Of a stretch of DNA of 64,000 nucleotides, positions 1-9,200 are shown piece by piece. Source of the DNA: Pyrenophora tritici-repentis (lineage: Eukaryota; Ascomycota; Dothideomycetes; Pleosporales; Pleosporaceae). The number at the start of each line of letters is the position of its first letter. The first letter of the stretch is position 1. A model generated the notes under the pieces. The model was not told where the DNA came from. It did no database searches and was given only the letters and a program-made list of their open reading frames with translations. The stretch lies in assembly GCF_003171515.1 (NCBI RefSeq), contig NW_027093983.1:1-64000 (forward strand), read 5' to 3'. A program made the position numbers and the translations under genes.

Positions 1-173
1 AAAGAAAAACAAAAATAACTGAGTAATCTATATGAAATTACTAGAAAAAAAAATTAGAACTGGGGTAATTTTTTTTTTCTTAAAAAAACTGCCAAGTAAT
101 TTAGGATAAATTACTCGCAAGAAAAAAAAAAATAAGAGCCGGTAGAGAACACAGTAAAGAGTCTAAGTTAAAA

Positions 174-344
174 ATGTCTCTTTCATCTCGTCTATCTTCA
201 CCTGTCGCAAAATTATTAGATCTTGAAACAGGTAAGGAAAAACTTTTTAATTCTAATGTACAAGCTGCAAATTTCTTAAAGATTAGTGAATGAACTATTC
301 GTAAATATAAAAAGAGTGGAGCTGTCTTTAAAAATGAAGTATAG
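174..344 (+). pseudogene. C-terminal NUMOD-like fragment of a GIY-YIG homing endonuclease
   Basis: Open frame of 56 codons from ATG at 174 to TAG at 342-344, with one TGA read as Trp. The text has the pattern of the small DNA-binding modules (NUMOD1-like) that end GIY-YIG and LAGLIDADG endonucleases: LLDLETGKEKLFNS, then QAANFLKISEWTIRKY. No catalytic domain precedes it in the window. In arm B the mirror copy sits just beyond a hairpin cluster from a GIY-YIG N-terminal piece (62895-63225), so this is probably the tail of one split gene. Ends 31 bases before trnF. Confidence 0.65.
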
Positions 345-375
345 TAGCTGTAGATAAATAGGGGTAGCTTAAAAA

Positions 376-448
376 GCCCAGGTAGCTCAATTGGTAGAGC
401 GAAACTTTGAAGGTGTTTAGGTTATAAGTTCAAATCTTATCTTGGGCA
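376..448 (+). tRNA. trnF: tRNA-Phe (GAA)
   Basis: Full cloverleaf: acceptor gcccagg pairs with cttgggc, D stem gctc/gagc, anticodon loop ttgaagg, T arm ataag/cttat. The top pair of the anticodon stem is a T-T mismatch. The mirror copy is on the minus strand at 62342-62414. Confidence 0.9.
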
Positions 449-480
449 TAAATTAATATTTTGTATAATAGATTATTTTA

Positions 481-552
481 GGCCCCCTCTCTCTTTCCAA
501 CTTTTTTTAATATATCATGATATATTAAAAAAAGTCAGAGAGAGGGGGTCCA
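481..552. repeat. Palindromic element (CT-rich arms, AT core)
   Basis: Near-perfect palindrome. Outer arms of the type ggccccctctctc and gagagagggggtcc surround an AT core with the self-complementary centre atatatcatgatatat. A relative of this core is seen at 1458-1497 and, with a mismatch, at 39967-40000. Arm B copy near 62243-62311. Confidence 0.85.
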
Positions 553-599
553 AACAGTTTTAATAATGAAGCATACCTAAAAAAGATGTTTTCATTGAA

Positions 600-722
600 A
601 TGTTTGTTTCAGAAAGTTTTGTTAGTATCAAAGTAGCAAAAGGTGAAATTGTGGTAGGTGGAGTAAATTTAAAATACCCGATCATTATGTATTCTAATGG
701 AGGGTTATGTTGAGATGGTTAG
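600..722 (+). other. Short open frame of unknown origin
   Basis: Forty codons from ATG at 600 to TAG at 720-722, with one TGA as Trp. Part reads KVAKGEIVVGG and NLKYPIIMYSNGG, which looks protein-like rather than random, but no family was recognised and no start signal is evident. It may be a relic of a captured gene. Present in both repeat arms. Confidence 0.25.
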
Positions 723-739
723 CATTTACCTAAGTATCA

Positions 740-880
740 TCTAGAAGTCGGGCTAATCATGTTTTTATGTTTATTAGGAGCCTTTTTAGATATCTTACTT
801 GTTGCAAGTAATATCTTTGAGCTACTTATATTAACACTACGCTATATGGATATGTAGGTTCGAATCCTACACCGATTGTA
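740..880 (+). other. tRNA-like 3' arm without a clear 5' half
   Basis: A clean T arm (gtagg-ttcgaat-cctac) followed by accgatt looks like the 3' end of a tRNA near 852-880. No matching 5' acceptor strand is found within normal tRNA length. The nearest candidate is agtcggg near 746, which would need a long insertion. A strong hairpin centred on cttgttgcaag lies between. Could be a tRNA remnant or a tRNA broken by an insertion. Confidence 0.3.
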
Positions 881-984
881 TACATAAAATTAACGATTGT
901 ATGAAACTTATACAATTATTGGTAATAATACATAGGGAAGTAATTCAACATGTTGAATTTAACATCTTATTACAATTAAGTGTA

Positions 985-1320
985 GTATAATTGGTTATTA
1001 TTACTTTTATAGTGAAATAAGACGTTCAATACGTAATGGTACAGGGACTCGTATTAAGCAGGATCCCTATGCAACTTTTAGTAACGGTAGGTACCCCCTA
1101 TAGCTATGTATGCCTATTAGTTGGTAGGCTTATGGAGGAGAGGTAAACGCCGAAAGACTGTCTAGAAGGTTTATCATGTCTAGGCTATCGATTAGGCTCT
1201 TAGTAAGATCGTGTAATACCGTAAAGGATGGTTACTGCTTCTAAGCTGGGTTTTTAGAAGCGCTACGCTATAGTAAAGTCGTTTTCCCTTTACAGTTGAT
1301 CGGCATCTTGTGGAGTGTGG
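985..1320 (+). ncRNA. Possible structured RNA block, identity unknown
   Basis: This stretch has visibly higher GC than its surroundings, no long open frame, and several perfect hairpins: gccta/taggc (1112-1129), gcttctaa/ttagaagc (1237-1261) and gtaaag/ctttac (1273-1293). It was compared by eye with the conserved cores of RNase P RNA and of rRNA without a convincing match. It ends at a hairpin element. It is kept in both repeat arms with very few differences (minus strand about 61470-61800). Function is not assigned. Confidence 0.3.
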
Positions 1321-1328
1321 GGCTGTAA

Positions 1329-1433
1329 TTTTTTTTTTCTTTTCGCCGGGTTTTTTGGGGGGGTTATTTATCGCAGATAAATAACCCCCAAAAAACCCGA
1401 TCCACTACTAAAAAGCTGCAAAAGAAAAAAAAT
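1329..1433. repeat. Hairpin element, family 1
   Basis: Typical family 1 structure: outer arm ttttttcttttcgcc and gcaaaagaaaaaaa, G/T and C/A homopolymer arms, and a central stem of ttatttatc and gataaataa. One flank carries the signature gatccactactaaaaagc, seen in both orientations at other copies. Arm B copy about 61340-61455. Confidence 0.85.
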
Positions 1434-1440
1434 AACTGAA

Positions 1441-1500
1441 GTGCCGATGGGCACTAACTTTTTTTTCATATATCATGATATATGAAAAAAAAAAGTGAAG
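1441..1500. repeat. Palindromic element with tatcatgata core
   Basis: Two stacked palindromes: a small one (gtgccgatgggcac) and an AT one with the centre catatatcatgatatatg flanked by T8 and A10. Directly follows the family 1 hairpin. Arm B copy about 61265-61330. Confidence 0.8.
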
Positions 1501-2173
1501 AGCCTAGGTTGCATGTGAATAGCCAAGAAAAGGGGTAAAATTGATGTGAAAACCTGTAAAAATGAACTAAAAATTGGTTATAGAAAAAAGTCATTTGGTT
1601 TAACGTTGTTTAAATGTACAAGAGATAGTTTGAGTAATAAAGGATTTATAAAGGTAATTTTGATATGAAATATATATAAATTCATAGTAATGTATTAGAT
1701 ATATTAGTATTTGAGATATTATGTATTTGAGATATTATGTTTTTGAGATGTAATTCATTTAATGTACTATTGTGTTATAAAAATTCATTAAAATTTAGAT
1801 GTTTAGGCTATAAGTTCAAATCTTATCTCGAGCATATTATTTAAACAGTAGTATTTAGTTTATTATAAAAAGATAAATTAAAAACGGTATACAGCTTAAT
1901 AATTATTTATTTAATATTTAGCCCCCCCCCAAACCCAAAAGGGGGGGGGGGGCCAAACAGGTTTAATGAATATACAACTAATTTAGGTTATTTAAGGTGT
2001 ATTTAGCTATTTTATAAAGTATTATATATTTAGGGTGAATTAACTTATTTTAAGTTGTGTTTATACTTTTTTACTTCTATATATACATACGTTATATTTG
2101 TATTGCTTATAGAATATTTGTATATCTTAAGGTTTATTTACACAGTATCCTAAAAGAGTATTTTTATTTTTTA
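1501..2173. other. AT-rich spacer with a trnF fragment and a G/C palindrome
   Basis: No gene recognised. At 1797-1834 the sequence repeats the 3' half of trnF with few changes (tgtttagg, then taagttcaaatcttatct). At 1921-1953 there is a palindrome made of C10 and G12 runs around aaacccaaaa. Short runs such as gagatattatgt repeat near 1710-1745. Confidence 0.6.
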
Positions 2174-2234
2174 GTTTCCCCCCCTAGTTTTTTTTCTAGT
2201 TATAAAATAACGTCGAAAAAAAACTAGGGGAAAC
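2174..2234. repeat. Palindromic element, ctagtttttttt type
   Basis: Arms cccctagttttttttc and gaaaaaaaactagggg enclose tagttataaaataacgtc. The same element with altered ends is found at 46881-46925, outside the inverted repeat, so it is dispersed. Arm B copy 60535-60597. Confidence 0.8.
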
Positions 2235-2248
2235 AAACAGTATTAAAA

Positions 2249-2330
2249 ATGGGTATGCTGAAATTGGTAGACAGGTCCGCTTAGGACGGGGTGAAATTAA
2301 TTCATATAAGTTCGAGTCTTATTACCCATA
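2249..2330 (+). tRNA. trnL: tRNA-Leu (TAG), one base short
   Basis: Class II tRNA with long variable arm. Acceptor atgggta pairs with tacccat, anticodon loop cttagga gives TAG. In this copy the anticodon stem reads gtccg, one C fewer than in arm B (60437-60518), where the stem forms five pairs. The missing C lies in a C run, so a sequencing error is more likely than a real defect. Confidence 0.85.
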
Positions 2331-2402
2331 AATATTATAATAACGTATTATTCTATAAAATTTACATATTTTAATTTATTTATTAATATGTTCATCATTT
2401 AA

Positions 2403-2474
2403 TATGTAGTAGACTAATGGTAAGTCATAAATTTTTGGTATTTACTTATGGGTGTTCGAATCACCCCTACATAA
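2403..2474 (+). tRNA. trnQ: tRNA-Gln (TTG)
   Basis: Acceptor tatgtag/ctacata, anticodon stem taaat/attta with loop ttttggt (TTG), T arm gggtg/caccc. Five bases before trnH. Mirror copy 60290-60361. Confidence 0.9.
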
Positions 2475-2478
2475 AAAA

Positions 2479-2553
2479 GGTGGATATAGTTCAATTGGCA
2501 GAACAACTGTATGTGGCACAGTAAGTTCCCTGTTCGATTCAGGGTATCCTCCC
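2479..2553 (+). tRNA. trnH: tRNA-His (GTG)
   Basis: Anticodon stem actgt/acagt with loop atgtggc (GTG), T arm ccctg/caggg, D stem gttc/gaac. Has the extra 5' G position typical of tRNA-His. Its 3' end lies within two bases of the ATG at 2555 of the fused ORF. Mirror copy 60211-60285. Confidence 0.9.
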
Positions 2554-2554
2554 C

Positions 2555-4574
2555 ATGCTTAATTCAATATCAAACATATTATTACTTTTATCTAATTCTA
2601 TTACTTCAAGGCGAGACAAATCTATCCTTTATTCAAGAGCAACTATTACTATACTCGCCTTGCTATTATTATTTCATATGCCAACTCATACTTTTTATTC
2701 TTTATTCGTTTATATTTATTCTCTTATTCATTTATTCCCAAAAACAAAAAATTACCATTAATAAACTAACACGGTTAACTGTAATTGTTTTTATTACACC
2801 TTTGGTTTTGCATTTTATAATTTATATTATGCCATACTTATTAGACAACTTGGCTTTTATATTATTCGATTTTTATCGCCCTATTAATAGAATTCTTGTG
2901 TTTTCTGTTTCAACAGTGTATCAGGTTTTACTTAAAATTTTGAGTAAAAAAGGGTTTATAGATATTTTGACTAATATTTCTATATTTTATGTTATAAAAG
3001 TAGTATTATTAGGTTCATTGTTTATTTTGGATATAGTTAGTAATCTTTTTATTGCTAATTGTCTTTTTTCATTAACAATAGATTTTTATAGTATAACTCT
3101 AATTAAAGTAGTAACACCTTATGTGGAAAAAATATTTACAAGCATAATTAAACCATTTTTTAATACTTGTTTCCCACCTATTCTTTGTGATTCACCTAAA
3201 GAAGTAGCTAAATTGTTTAGTGAGCTCCCTTTTTCTAATGTAGATAGTAATGATATGGTAATAGAGTGCAAAACTAGTACTAATTATAAAAGTAGAGAAG
3301 ACTTAACGGCAGAATTTAAAGCATTTCGCTTAAAAATAAGCTTATATACACCTAACATTATTGTCTCTATGCAGTCAGACCATGAAAGTAATATTGAAAT
3401 AGGTGAACCATCTAGAGGGCAACTTGATATGGGTAAAAAAAGAGCTCTGGATAATACACAAGAAAAGGCTTATAATAAACGTGCAAAAATAGACTTGGGT
3501 AATACTAAATCAAGTACTGTAACATGGGAAGATTATGATGGTGAAGACTGAGATCTTCATAGTATTTATGAAAAGATTAACAATATTATGGAGGATCCAA
3601 AATATAATAAAGGTTGGACCATTAATAAGCTTTTTGAATCTAAAAAGGTACAAAGCAATTTTTACCGTTACATTACTAATTTTGAATTAACAAAATATAA
3701 AAATGTTTGACATACCACATTAGTGCATTTAAAATATAATCTAGAAGAGCAAATTAAGACCGATTATGATCCTTATAGTATAAAAAAAGAGGATTTCACA
3801 GAAGATAGTATAGATCTTCGTGTTTTATACGAAAAATTCACAAAATTAATGGAAAATAAGGATTTTAAGAGTAGCTGGAAGATTAGTAAGCTGAAATTCG
3901 AATCCTATAGTCTAAGAAGTCCATTTTATAAAAATATAAAAGATTTATATCTTGGAAATAGTAGCGAGGTTTCTTCTACTACAATATCCTCTTTAAGAAA
4001 TCAAATAGGAGAGAAGATACATGATACGATGAATAATAAACCTAATAGTATAACATGGAGGATTTCACGCCACACGGGTTAAACTTTAAAAGTATTTATA
4101 ACAAGCTTAAACTATCCATTGAGAATCATGACATTGAAAAAAGAGACACAATTACTAAGCTGTTTCCACCTAGAAGCAGTATAAGTCAAGCTTTCTATGC
4201 TAAGATTCAAACTTTAAAGTTAACAAATACAACAGATTTAAATAAGTGCTATTAGAATACAAACTCTTATAAATTCACTAGAAAAAGTCGTGAATGTCCC
4301 TGATAATACTATTACTATTACAAGGGATGATTTAATAGGTGAAAATTGAGATCTTAATAGCATTTATGAAAAGATTACAAACCTAACGAGAACCAATAAT
4401 TATAATAAGAAATCTAAGATTGGAAAGTTGGAGTTCGAATCCAATACCCTAAGAAAGCAATTTTATACCTATATAAAAGCTTTTGGCTTAACAAAGCAAA
4501 AAACTACTTCAAGTATGGCAATCTCAACTCTAAAAAATAATTTAAAAGAGGAACTTGGTATCACCGATGATTAG
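2555..4574 (+). CDS. Unknown membrane protein with four ~88-residue C-terminal repeats (arm A copy, frameshifted)
   Basis: Not a recognised family. Order of parts: about 33 N-terminal residues copied from nad2 (see 2581-2655); a hydrophobic region with several likely membrane segments (about 2640-3180); a charged linker holding KKRALDNTQ and YNKRAKID; then four related units starting near 3511, 3773, 4044 and 4304. Each unit has T-x-x-D-[DF], then [IL]Y-x-K-[IL], then [FL]ES-x-x-[LV]-x3-FY. A paralogue with the same plan lies at 15680-16959. Breaks: a T run near 2726 (3 T here, 4 in arm B, and 5 would join nad2 start to body); a G run at 4055-4057 (one G fewer than arm B); and a frame change near 4240 present in both arms. 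TGA is Trp. Whether it is expressed is unknown. Confidence 0.6.
2581..2655 (+). repeat. Duplicated 5' fragment of nad2
   Basis: About 75 bases identical to nad2 codons near 6234-6306 (residues [19 protein letters not shown] and on). It sits at the start of the unknown repeat-protein ORF and supplies its ATG region, so the ORF looks like a chimera that captured the nad2 start. Copy in arm B at about 60110-60185. Confidence 0.85.
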
Positions 4575-4638
4575 TAAAATTAACAGTAAACCAATAAGAT
4601 AGTAATATCCATTATGCTTTAGCTAGCAAAAAAAAAAA

Positions 4639-4709
4639 GCCCGAGTAGTTCAATGGTAGAACATTAATTTCATGCATTAATAGTGAGAATTCGACTTTCT
4701 CCTCTGGCT
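4639..4709 (+). tRNA. trnM: tRNA with CAT anticodon (Met or Ile)
   Basis: Acceptor gcccgag/ctctggc (one mismatch), D stem gttc/gaac, anticodon stem ttaat/attaa with loop ttcatgc, T arm gagaa/ttctc. The anticodon CAT fits Met, or Ile if the C is modified. The ATG of a GIY-YIG gene follows one base after the tRNA end. A second, damaged copy follows that gene at 5471-5540. Mirror copy 58052-58122. Confidence 0.8.
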
Positions 4710-4710
4710 C

Positions 4711-5475
4711 ATGACAAAAAACAGATTAAAAACCATATTAAATAAATTACATTTCAAAAGTTCGATTATTTCACAAACCAGTATTAAAGTAAGTTTTCAC
4801 AATAATTCTTCTAGCAGTATTATTGTTTATGAACATGTATTGATTACTAAAAAAAAAATATTAGAAGACAATAAACAAAAATGCGGTATTTATAAATGGG
4901 TAAATAAAATAAATGGTAAAAGTTATGTTGGAAGTTCCGTTAATTTAAGTTCACGTTTGTCAAGTTATTTATCTATAAACTACCTAACTAAAAGAGCATC
5001 TATTTATAATAGTAAAATATATAATGCCTTGTTGGCTTATGGATATAATAACTTTCGTCTTGAGATATTAGAGTATTGTGATAGATCTAATGTTATTAAA
5101 GTAGAACAAGATTATATAGATAGACTTAAACCTGAATATAATATATTAACTAAAGCAGGATCTAGTTTAAATTTCAAACATTCTAAACAAACATTACACA
5201 AATTCAAATCCCGTAAATTAAGTGCTGAAGCTTTATCTAACTTAAAAAAAGCAAAAATTGGTGCAACTTTATCTCCTTTAGCTAAAGCTAATCAGTTATT
5301 AGCTACATCTCATACTATTACTATTAGAGACATCGAAACTAATATTACAAAAGAATATAGTTCCATTCGTTCTGCTGCTAGAGAATTACAGATAAGCCAT
5401 TCATCTTTATTAAATTACATAGATAAAAACAAACTATATAAGATAAATATATAGTTGAGAGAAAGAAAATATAAT
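4711..5475 (+). CDS. Free-standing GIY-YIG homing endonuclease (arm A copy)
   Basis: Site-specific DNA endonuclease, not inside an intron. GIY core: CGIYKWVNKINGK, SYVGSSVNLSSRL, then the tyrosine/lysine helix region and EYNILTKAGSS; a NUMOD3-like stretch (FKHSKQTLHKFKSRKLS) and a C-terminal NUMOD1-like module (SSIRSAARELQISHSSL). ATG 4711 is one base after trnM. In arm A the frame stops at 5454 because a run reads two A where arm B has three; arm B gives 254 residues with the stop just inside the following tRNA fragment. Flanked by two copies of the same tRNA sequence, which suggests it inserted into, or next to, a tRNA gene and brought a replacement tRNA end. Confidence 0.85.
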
Positions 5476-5540
5476 AGTTCAATTGGTAGAACATTAATTT
5501 CATGCATTAATAGTGGGAATTCAAATTTCTCTCCTGGCTC
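5471..5540 (+). pseudogene. Second, 5'-damaged copy of the CAT tRNA
   Basis: From the D arm on, it repeats the tRNA at 4639-4709 (agttcaattggtagaac, then attaatttcatgcattaa and the T arm), but the 5' acceptor strand is replaced by the end of the GIY-YIG gene and cannot pair with the 3' strand. A few T-arm substitutions (gggaattcaaatttctc) separate it from the intact copy. A family 1 hairpin starts at once downstream. Confidence 0.75.
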
Positions 5541-5542
5541 TA

Positions 5543-5648
5543 ATTTTTTTTTCTTTTGCTTATGGTCAGTTGTCAAAGCCAAAAGCCGGGTTTTTTTTAT
5601 TTATCTGCGATGAATAACCCCAAAAACCAGGCAAAAGAAAAAAAAAAT
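5543..5648. repeat. Hairpin element, family 1, compound
   Basis: Outer arms ttttttttcttttgc and gcaaaagaaaaaaaaa, plus an inner ttatttatctgcgatgaataa stem-loop with ccggg and cagg edges. The left part has an extra segment (ttatggtcagttgtcaaagcc) that is absent from most other copies. Bases 5649-5837 that follow contain no recognised feature. Arm B copy 57108-57217. Confidence 0.8.
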
Positions 5649-5837
5649 AATGGAAATTGCCCATATAAGTTGTATTTTTTTATTAAATCTTAATAGAGGA
5701 TTAGAAACCGGAATGCTTTACATTTAGTAGATGTTTTATGATTATTATTATTTGTATTTATATATTATGGAGGATATTCGAAATTACTAGAAAAAAGTGG
5801 AAAAAATTCGCCCCTAACTTTTGGCATTTTGGCCAAC

Positions 5838-6069
5838 TTTTTTTTTCTTTTCGCCTGGGTTTTTTGGGGGTGATTTATCTGAGATAAATCACCCCCAAAA
5901 AACCCCGTTCAACTACTAAACACTGCAAAAGAAAACAAAAAAGGAGAAAAAATGAAAAAAGTAAAAGAGCGACGAACCTTTTTTGCCTGGGTTTTTGGGT
6001 GATTTATCGCAGATAAATAACCCCCCAAAACCGATCCACTACTAAAAAGCTGCAAAAGAAAAAAAAAAG
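5838..6069. repeat. Two adjacent family 1 hairpin elements
   Basis: First copy 5838-5940, with the variant core tgatttatctgagataaatca and flank gttcaactactaaacactgc. Second copy 5979-6069, with core tgatttatcgcagataaataa and flank gatccactactaaaaagctgc. The pair shows two subfamilies side by side. Arm B copies 56820-56923 and 56691-56788. Confidence 0.85.
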
Positions 6070-6077
6070 TCCAAAAA

Positions 6078-6146
6078 GGGGCGTCTTCTTTTTTTTTTAC
6101 ATATAATATGATCTATTGAAAAAAATTTAAAAAAGAAGACTGGGGC
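6078..6146. repeat. Hairpin element, family 2 (gtcttc arms)
   Basis: Arms gtcttcttttttttt and aaaaaagaagac, followed by tggggctg. The centre (acatataatatgatctattg) differs from other copies. Same arms at 7467-7538, 40010-40167 and 63796-63865. Arm B copy 56614-56682. Confidence 0.85.
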
Positions 6147-6149
6147 TGT

Positions 6150-6211
6150 AATTTATAAATTACCCTATAAAATGAGGATGTAAAAGGGAGTTCGAATCTA
6201 TCTATTCCGAT
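6150..6211 (+). other. tRNA-like 3' arm before nad2
   Basis: The stretch gggagttcgaatctatc resembles a T arm, but its stem does not pair well and no 5' half is present, as a family 2 hairpin sits where it should be. Possibly the remnant of a tRNA gene once upstream of nad2. Confidence 0.25.
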
Positions 6212-9200
6212 ATGTTAATAAATTCATTAATATTTTTACTTTTATCTAATTCTATTACTTCAAGGCGAGACAAATCTATCCTTTATTCAAGAGCAACTAT
6301 TACTATCTCACTTATTTCAGCTTTTATAGCTTATGATAATTTATATCTTTTATTTTTAGCAAAAGGTATAGGAATATTCGGGGATTATTCCATACTACAG
6401 CTACTACGAATTTTTTCCACTTTTTTATCTTTTTAATAACTAGCGTTATCTTATTGTTAACTTCATTTTACCCTAGAAAGGTTTGATTGAAAGAATATAG
6501 TAGCCCGGCTAGACTTTTATTTACAAAACTAATCTATTACGGAACCTTCGTTTTAAATAAAATGGGAGAGCAGTTTAAAATTATAGAATACTCCCTAATT
6601 ATATTATTTATTGTTACAGGAAGTGTTTTTCTAATTTCTACTAGCGACTTAGTATCCATATTCCTATCCATAGAATTACAAAGTTATGGACTCTATTTAT
6701 TATCAACTATCTATAGAGATTCAGAACCCGCTACATCAGGTGGTCTTATGTATTTTTTACTAGGTGCTAGGGTATTTAGGACATACCCTGTAATGTGCCT
6801 AAAACCATCAAACTCCGGGAACGTCCTAAAGCTTCTGATACCAAACCATAATCGAAAGGTTATAGGCGGCTGAACTAATTACTCAGGTAAGGTAATAAGT
6901 CAGAAGATGACTGAAAAGGAAATGGGCTATCGCGGGTCTAAGTCAGTAATTGCTGTAAAAGAGCAACGAGTAGACGGTGGTTTACATGGTATTTCTAAAC
7001 CCTGTATAAGGTATACTCTAAAGGGTTTCGAAAGAAACTATCAAGTCAGAATCCTTTCTAAGTCTATAAATAATCCAAGATTTTTCTGCAGAACGATTTC
7101 GACTTACCTGCCAAAACCAAATAGAAAACCGTTTATTAATCCTTTATGGCTTACAGGTTTTATTGATGGTGAAGGTTGTTTTACTATTAGTATTTATAAA
7201 AACACCCATAAAGTAGGTTGAGCGGTAAAAATTGAGTTTGAAATAGGATTGCATGTAAAGGATCATGCTTTATTAGAAGAAATTCAAAACTATTATCAAG
7301 TGGGTAACATATTTATAAAATCAAGGCAAGGTGTTAGTTTTCGTATTCAATCACCTAAGGATTTAGCCAAAATTTTTGATCATTTAGATAGATATCCTCG
7401 ACCTGGTCGAACCCAAAAAATATCCGACTACATACTTTTTAAGGAAGTTTTTAACCAGCACAGCAGCCCCAGTCTTCTTTTTTTTTATATATCTAACAAA
7501 TTTTTTGTTACTATGTAAAAAAAGAAGACGCGAGGGCTAGTTTTAAATAAAGAACATTTAACTCTCTCAGGTTTACATAAAATTGTCGCAATAAAAGCCT
7601 CCATGAACTTAGGTTTATCTGAGAGTCTGCAAGCGGCTTTCCCTGGTGTTACTCCAAGGATTAGACCTTTAGCTAATAATCTTTCCATGTTAGATCCGGA
7701 ATGGTTATCAGGATTTGTTGCAGCTGAAGGTTGTTTTTTTGTAAACATTTTTAAATCTCCAACCCATAAACTGAAGGAAGGTGTACAATTAGAATTTAAT
7801 ATTTCTCAACATAACAGAGATGAACTTTTAATGAAAAGGTTAATCGAGTTTTTCAATTGTGGAAATATTCAGATGTCTAGAAATGCGTGTGTATATAGAG
7901 TAAGTAATATATCAGATATAACGGATAAGATTATACCATTATTTAAAAATTATCCGATCTATGGAGAAAAATGCAAAGATTATGCTGATTTCTACAAAGT
8001 ATTAGAAATGATTAAAACCAAAAAACATTTAACTAAGGAGGGGTTAGAGCAAATTCGTTTTATTAAAGCTGGGATGAATACTGGTAGATCGTATATGCCT
8101 ACATAAACAAGGTATGAGTAGATATATCTGATTTGATTTATTTATAGATAAGATAAATCTGATGGCCTTGGGATTATCATCATGTTTTATACTATTAGGT
8201 ACAGCGTTACTTTATGCAAATTCTGGTACCACAAACTTAGACAGCTTATATATTATAACTAGCATATCTAATGTAAGTAAAGAAAACCTTACAGGGTTAC
8301 TTTATTGATATAAATCTTACTATATACACATAAGTTTACTATTTATAGCTGTAGGATTCTTATTTAAAGTTTCCGCTGCACCATTCCATTTCTGAAGTCC
8401 TGACGGATGATGTGGGAAATCATCCATAACACCGTCATCGTGTTTACGGGACAAACTGCCAAATTCCGGGAACCCCCTAGAAATCCAAGTACCAAGCTAT
8501 AGTATAAAGACTATAGGTGGATGAACTAATCACTCATGTAAGGTAACAACCTTGGAAGCTTCTGAAAAGAATGTGGGTAACCGCGGATCTAAATCAGTCA
8601 CTGTTTTATCTCTAAATAAAACACAAACTGTAAAAGAGCAACGAGTATACGGTAGTTGATATGATTTAGCATATTTAAGATGTATTCTATCAGGTTTCGA
8701 GAGAAACCGTTCAGTAAAAATCCCTTCTAACCAACTTATGCCAAGACGATTTTATACAACTAGTAATAATATTAACCCTAAGACATATTCTCTTATTATC
8801 CTACCTTGATTTGTGACAGGCTTTACAGATGCAGAAGGATGTTTCACCATTATTGCACGTAAATCACCTAGAAGCAGCACTGGTTGAAAAATCGAAGCTA
8901 ATTTTATTATCAATCTTCATAAAAAAGATGTTAAACTCTTAAAAGCTATTCAAGATTTCTTTGGAGGTATAGGACGAATAAGTAAAGAGAGAAATGATTG
9001 TCGTGATTTTACAGTTAGTTCTTTAGATCAAATCATCACAAAAATTATCCCTCATTTCGATAAATACCCCTTAATCACTCAAAAGCTTGCGGATTATATT
9101 TTATTTAGAGAAGTTATTATGATAATGAAAAAAGGTGAACATTTAACACCTTCAGGTTTAAAAGCCATTATTAACATAAGAGCTTCTATGAACAGAGGAT

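Larger units (their letters stand above)
6769..8170 (+). other. Group I intron, nad2 intron 1
   Basis: Inserted after codon GCT of ...YFLLGA; ends with G at 8170. Core parts shared with four other introns here: aactccgggaacgtcctaaagc, the segment around 6925 (cgcgggtctaagtca) and aaaagagcaacgagtagacgg. These match the P3-P8 region of one group I subclass and mark a paralogous intron family (nad2 introns 1-3, nad3, atp6 intron 2). Confidence 0.8.

Noticed and set aside
985..1320. RNase P RNA or an rRNA piece
   Set aside because: Strings such as gaaagactg and aagctggg recalled known RNAs, but the surrounding conserved cores do not fit.
2511..2554. Start at 2511 for the long ORF through 3551
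   Set aside because: This start lies inside trnH, and its frame reads the captured nad2 fragment out of frame. ATG at 2555 with a homopolymer correction is more plausible.
7485..7748. Minus-strand ORF (mirror 55010-55273)
   Set aside because: Antisense to the nad2 intron 1 endonuclease and the hairpin within it.
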